Positions 62,913 through 64,000 of a stretch of DNA of 64,000 bases are shown here, piece by piece; position 1 is the first letter of the stretch, and each line of letters opens with the position of its first letter. A program made the position numbers and the translations under genes. Under the pieces are notes generated by a model, which searched no databases, was not told the origin of the DNA, and saw only the letters and a program-made list of their open reading frames with translations. Source of the stretch: CAMYMQ01 sp963730305 (GTDB taxonomy: Bacteria > Pseudomonadota > Alphaproteobacteria > Bin65); the NCBI GenBank assembly GCA_963730305.1, contig CAVSRB010000001.1:62001-126000 (forward strand). The letters run 5' to 3'.

Positions 62913-63148
62913 GAAGCGGGGAAGGATTCCGGTTCCTCGTGGTTCGGGGACGCGCGCGGGTTGCCGGCCGGGGAGGGCCAGCACCGAGCGGCTGCGGATC
63001 GGGCGATGCGCGGCGAATGACGCCGCAGCAAAGACGGGAAATGTGGCAGCTTATCGGCTGCTCTGTCCGGGAGGCTAACGCGGGGCGCCGGGTGGAGTTG
63101 ACTCCGCTGCGGTCTTCGCCGTGATCCGGCCCGTAACTGCAAGGAAGA

Positions 63149-63225
63149 TGGCGACCCCGGCAGGATTCGAACCTGCGACCATCGGCTTAGAAGGCCGGTG
63201 CTCTATCCAGCTGAGCTACGGGGCC
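63149..63225 (-). tRNA. tRNA-Arg (TCT)
   Basis: The reverse strand reads GGCCCCGTAGCTCAGCTGG at its 5' end, anticodon loop CTTCTAA between CCGGC and GCCGA, T-loop TTCGAAT and 3' CGGGGTCG-CCA. The acceptor stem pairs over 7 bp with G-T at the second pair. The anticodon TCT reads AGA/AGG arginine codons. The encoded CCA tail is present, and the total is 77 bases. Confidence 0.97.
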
Positions 63226-63314
63226 GTATCGGTCGAGTGATAGCACAGAAGTGATAGCACAGATCGGTGCGGGGCTGAACGCGGCCGGAGCCCGATCGCC
63301 AGGCCACTTCACGG

Positions 63315-63608
63315 TCAGCTGGCGCGGTCCCAGCGGAAGTTGCTGGCGTAGCTCTTCGGCTTGATCCGGCGTTCGTGCGGGTCGCGGACGGCGACGTCGA
63401 TACCGTGGCGCTTGCAGAAGGCCAGCGCCTCCTCGCGGTCGGCGAAGCGCAGCTTGACCTGCTGGGTGGTGTCGGCCGAGCTGGTCCAGCCCATCAGCGG
63501 GTCCTGGGTCCGTCTCGCCGTCGGCTCGAATTCCAGCACCCAGCGCTTGACGTTGCCGCGGCCGGACTGCATCGCCGTCTTGGCCGGCTTGTAGAGACGC
63601 GCCTTCAT
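63315..63608 (-). CDS. ETC complex I subunit (NDUFS4-like)
   Basis: A 97-residue protein matching the "ETC complex I subunit conserved region" family: MKARLYKPAKTAMQSGRGN, then KRWVLEFEPTARRTQDPLMGW, TQQVKLRFADREEALAFCKRHG and the ending PKSYASNFRWDR. In mitochondria the homologue (NDUFS4) is an accessory subunit on the NADH-oxidising arm of complex I. In bacteria it is largely restricted to alphaproteobacteria, which supports the taxonomic call. It stands alone between two tRNA genes, away from nuo genes. The ATG at 63608 gives the family start. Confidence 0.93.
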   Translation of the reverse strand: MKARLYKPAKTAMQSGRGNVKRWVLEFEPTARRTQDPLMGWTSSADTTQQVKLRFADREEALAFCKRHGIDVAVRDPHERRIKPKSYASNFRWDRAS

Positions 63609-63657
63609 GGTTCCGATCGCTACCTGTTGCCCCGGTTGAGCTTGGCAAGTTCGGCAC

Positions 63658-63734
63658 TGGTCGGGGCGGACGGATTCGAACCGCCGGCATCCAGCTCCCA
63701 AAGCTGGCGCTCTACCAGGCTGAGCTACGCCCCG
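63658..63734 (-). tRNA. tRNA-Pro (TGG)
   Basis: The reverse strand reads CGGGGCGTAGCTCAGCCTGG at its 5' end, the anticodon loop TTTGGGA between CCAGC and GCTGG, T-loop TTCGAAT and 3' CGCCCCG-A-CCA. The C1-G72 pair is the usual proline identity feature. The anticodon TGG reads CCN codons, mainly CCA/CCG. It is 77 bases with an encoded CCA. Confidence 0.97.
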
Positions 63735-63840
63735 CAACTGCCGGTGAGATACACGACCGCCCCGGCCCCGGCAAGGTCGACAGCCCCGCCGTTCGATACC
63801 ATGTTGGCGCCCTCCCCGTTCCCGATCCGGAGACGCCGCC

Positions 63841-64000
63841 ATGTCCGCCCGCACCCTCGGCCTGCCCGCCGACCTCCGCGCCTACCTGCTCGCCAACGGC
63901 GTGCGCGAGCCCGAGGCGGCGCGCGGCCTGCGCGAGGCAATCGGCCGGCTGGAGCAGAGCGGCTGGGAGAGCTCGCCCGAGCAGGCCCAGCTGATGACCA
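63841..64000 (+). CDS. O-methyltransferase, N-terminal part
   Basis: An ATG at 63841 opens a frame to the window edge: MSARTLGLPADLRAYLLANG, then REPEAARGLREAIGRLEQ and SSPEQAQLM. This is the N-terminal helical pattern of class I SAM-dependent O-methyltransferases (the catechol/caffeoyl-CoA-like family), where EQAQ/EQGQ-FM precedes the SAM motif. The cofactor motif itself is beyond the window, so the assignment rests on this short start. Confidence 0.7.
   Translation, partial: MSARTLGLPADLRAYLLANGVREPEAARGLREAIGRLEQSGWESSPEQAQLMT

Noticed and set aside
61110..63020. 636-residue plus-strand open frame opposite tamA
   Set aside because: It is a shadow of tamA, produced by G/C third-position bias; tamA has signal peptide, POTRA and barrel motifs.

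Overview
The window reads as a chromosomal segment of a high-GC alphaproteobacterium, most likely Rhodospirillales-like. Supporting signs are the glnB-glnA pair behind a sigma-54 promoter, a mitochondrial-type ETC complex I subunit (NDUFS4-like), a TamA-TamB pair, a btuB-btuFCD cobalamin operon under a B12 riboswitch, and very strong G/C third positions that create long antisense shadow frames. I see no rRNA, CRISPR array, insertion sequence, phage gene or origin. Two tRNA genes, Arg(TCT) and Pro(TGG), lie near the right end.

Layout. 0-10.7 kb: a partial gene, a Bcr/CflA-type exporter, an aminotransferase, glnB-glnA with a strong terminator, small secreted proteins, parE, an entericidin-like lipoprotein and an alpha/beta hydrolase. 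10.8-18.8 kb: a DEAD-box-type helicase with a DESD box, a frameshifted HAD hydrolase, two tandem luciferase-like flavin monooxygenases that share a 30-bp upstream box and are followed by a MarR regulator, then an SDR, a TenA/PqqC-like protein and an esterase. 18.8-27.4 kb: a cobalt-type nitrile hydratase whose beta subunit is split into two genes, a crotonase, an acyl-CoA carboxylase carboxyltransferase, a FadJ-like fusion enzyme, a ThDP enzyme and an FMN reductase. 27.5-35.1 kb: an L,D-transpeptidase with a YcbK-like protein, then the B12 uptake operon. 35.1-37 kb: a RutA/SfnG-like monooxygenase divergent from a MarR-like regulator.

37.3-48.3 kb holds the most unusual system: a leftward catabolic operon behind a MarR gene. 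It encodes a FAD subunit and a fused 2Fe-2S/molybdopterin hydroxylase of the xanthine dehydrogenase family, a 6-hydroxynicotinate-reductase-like Fe-S protein, a UPF0280 protein, a DUF1185 protein and an ATP-dependent hydantoinase/oxoprolinase pair (HyuA, HyuB). Together they suggest hydroxylation, ring reduction and cyclic-amide opening of an unidentified N-heterocycle. 48.3-64 kb is housekeeping and envelope: purH, nucleotide-sugar dehydratase, two glycan enzymes, a site-2-type protease, an amidohydrolase, tamB, tamA, the two tRNAs, the complex I subunit and the start of an O-methyltransferase.

About 18 apparent frameshifts break eight genes. At most of them, adding one GC (or CG) dinucleotide next to an existing GC alternation restores the conserved protein. 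I therefore read most of these genes as intact in the organism and the breaks as probable consensus errors, and I give each gene as one unit with the break positions.
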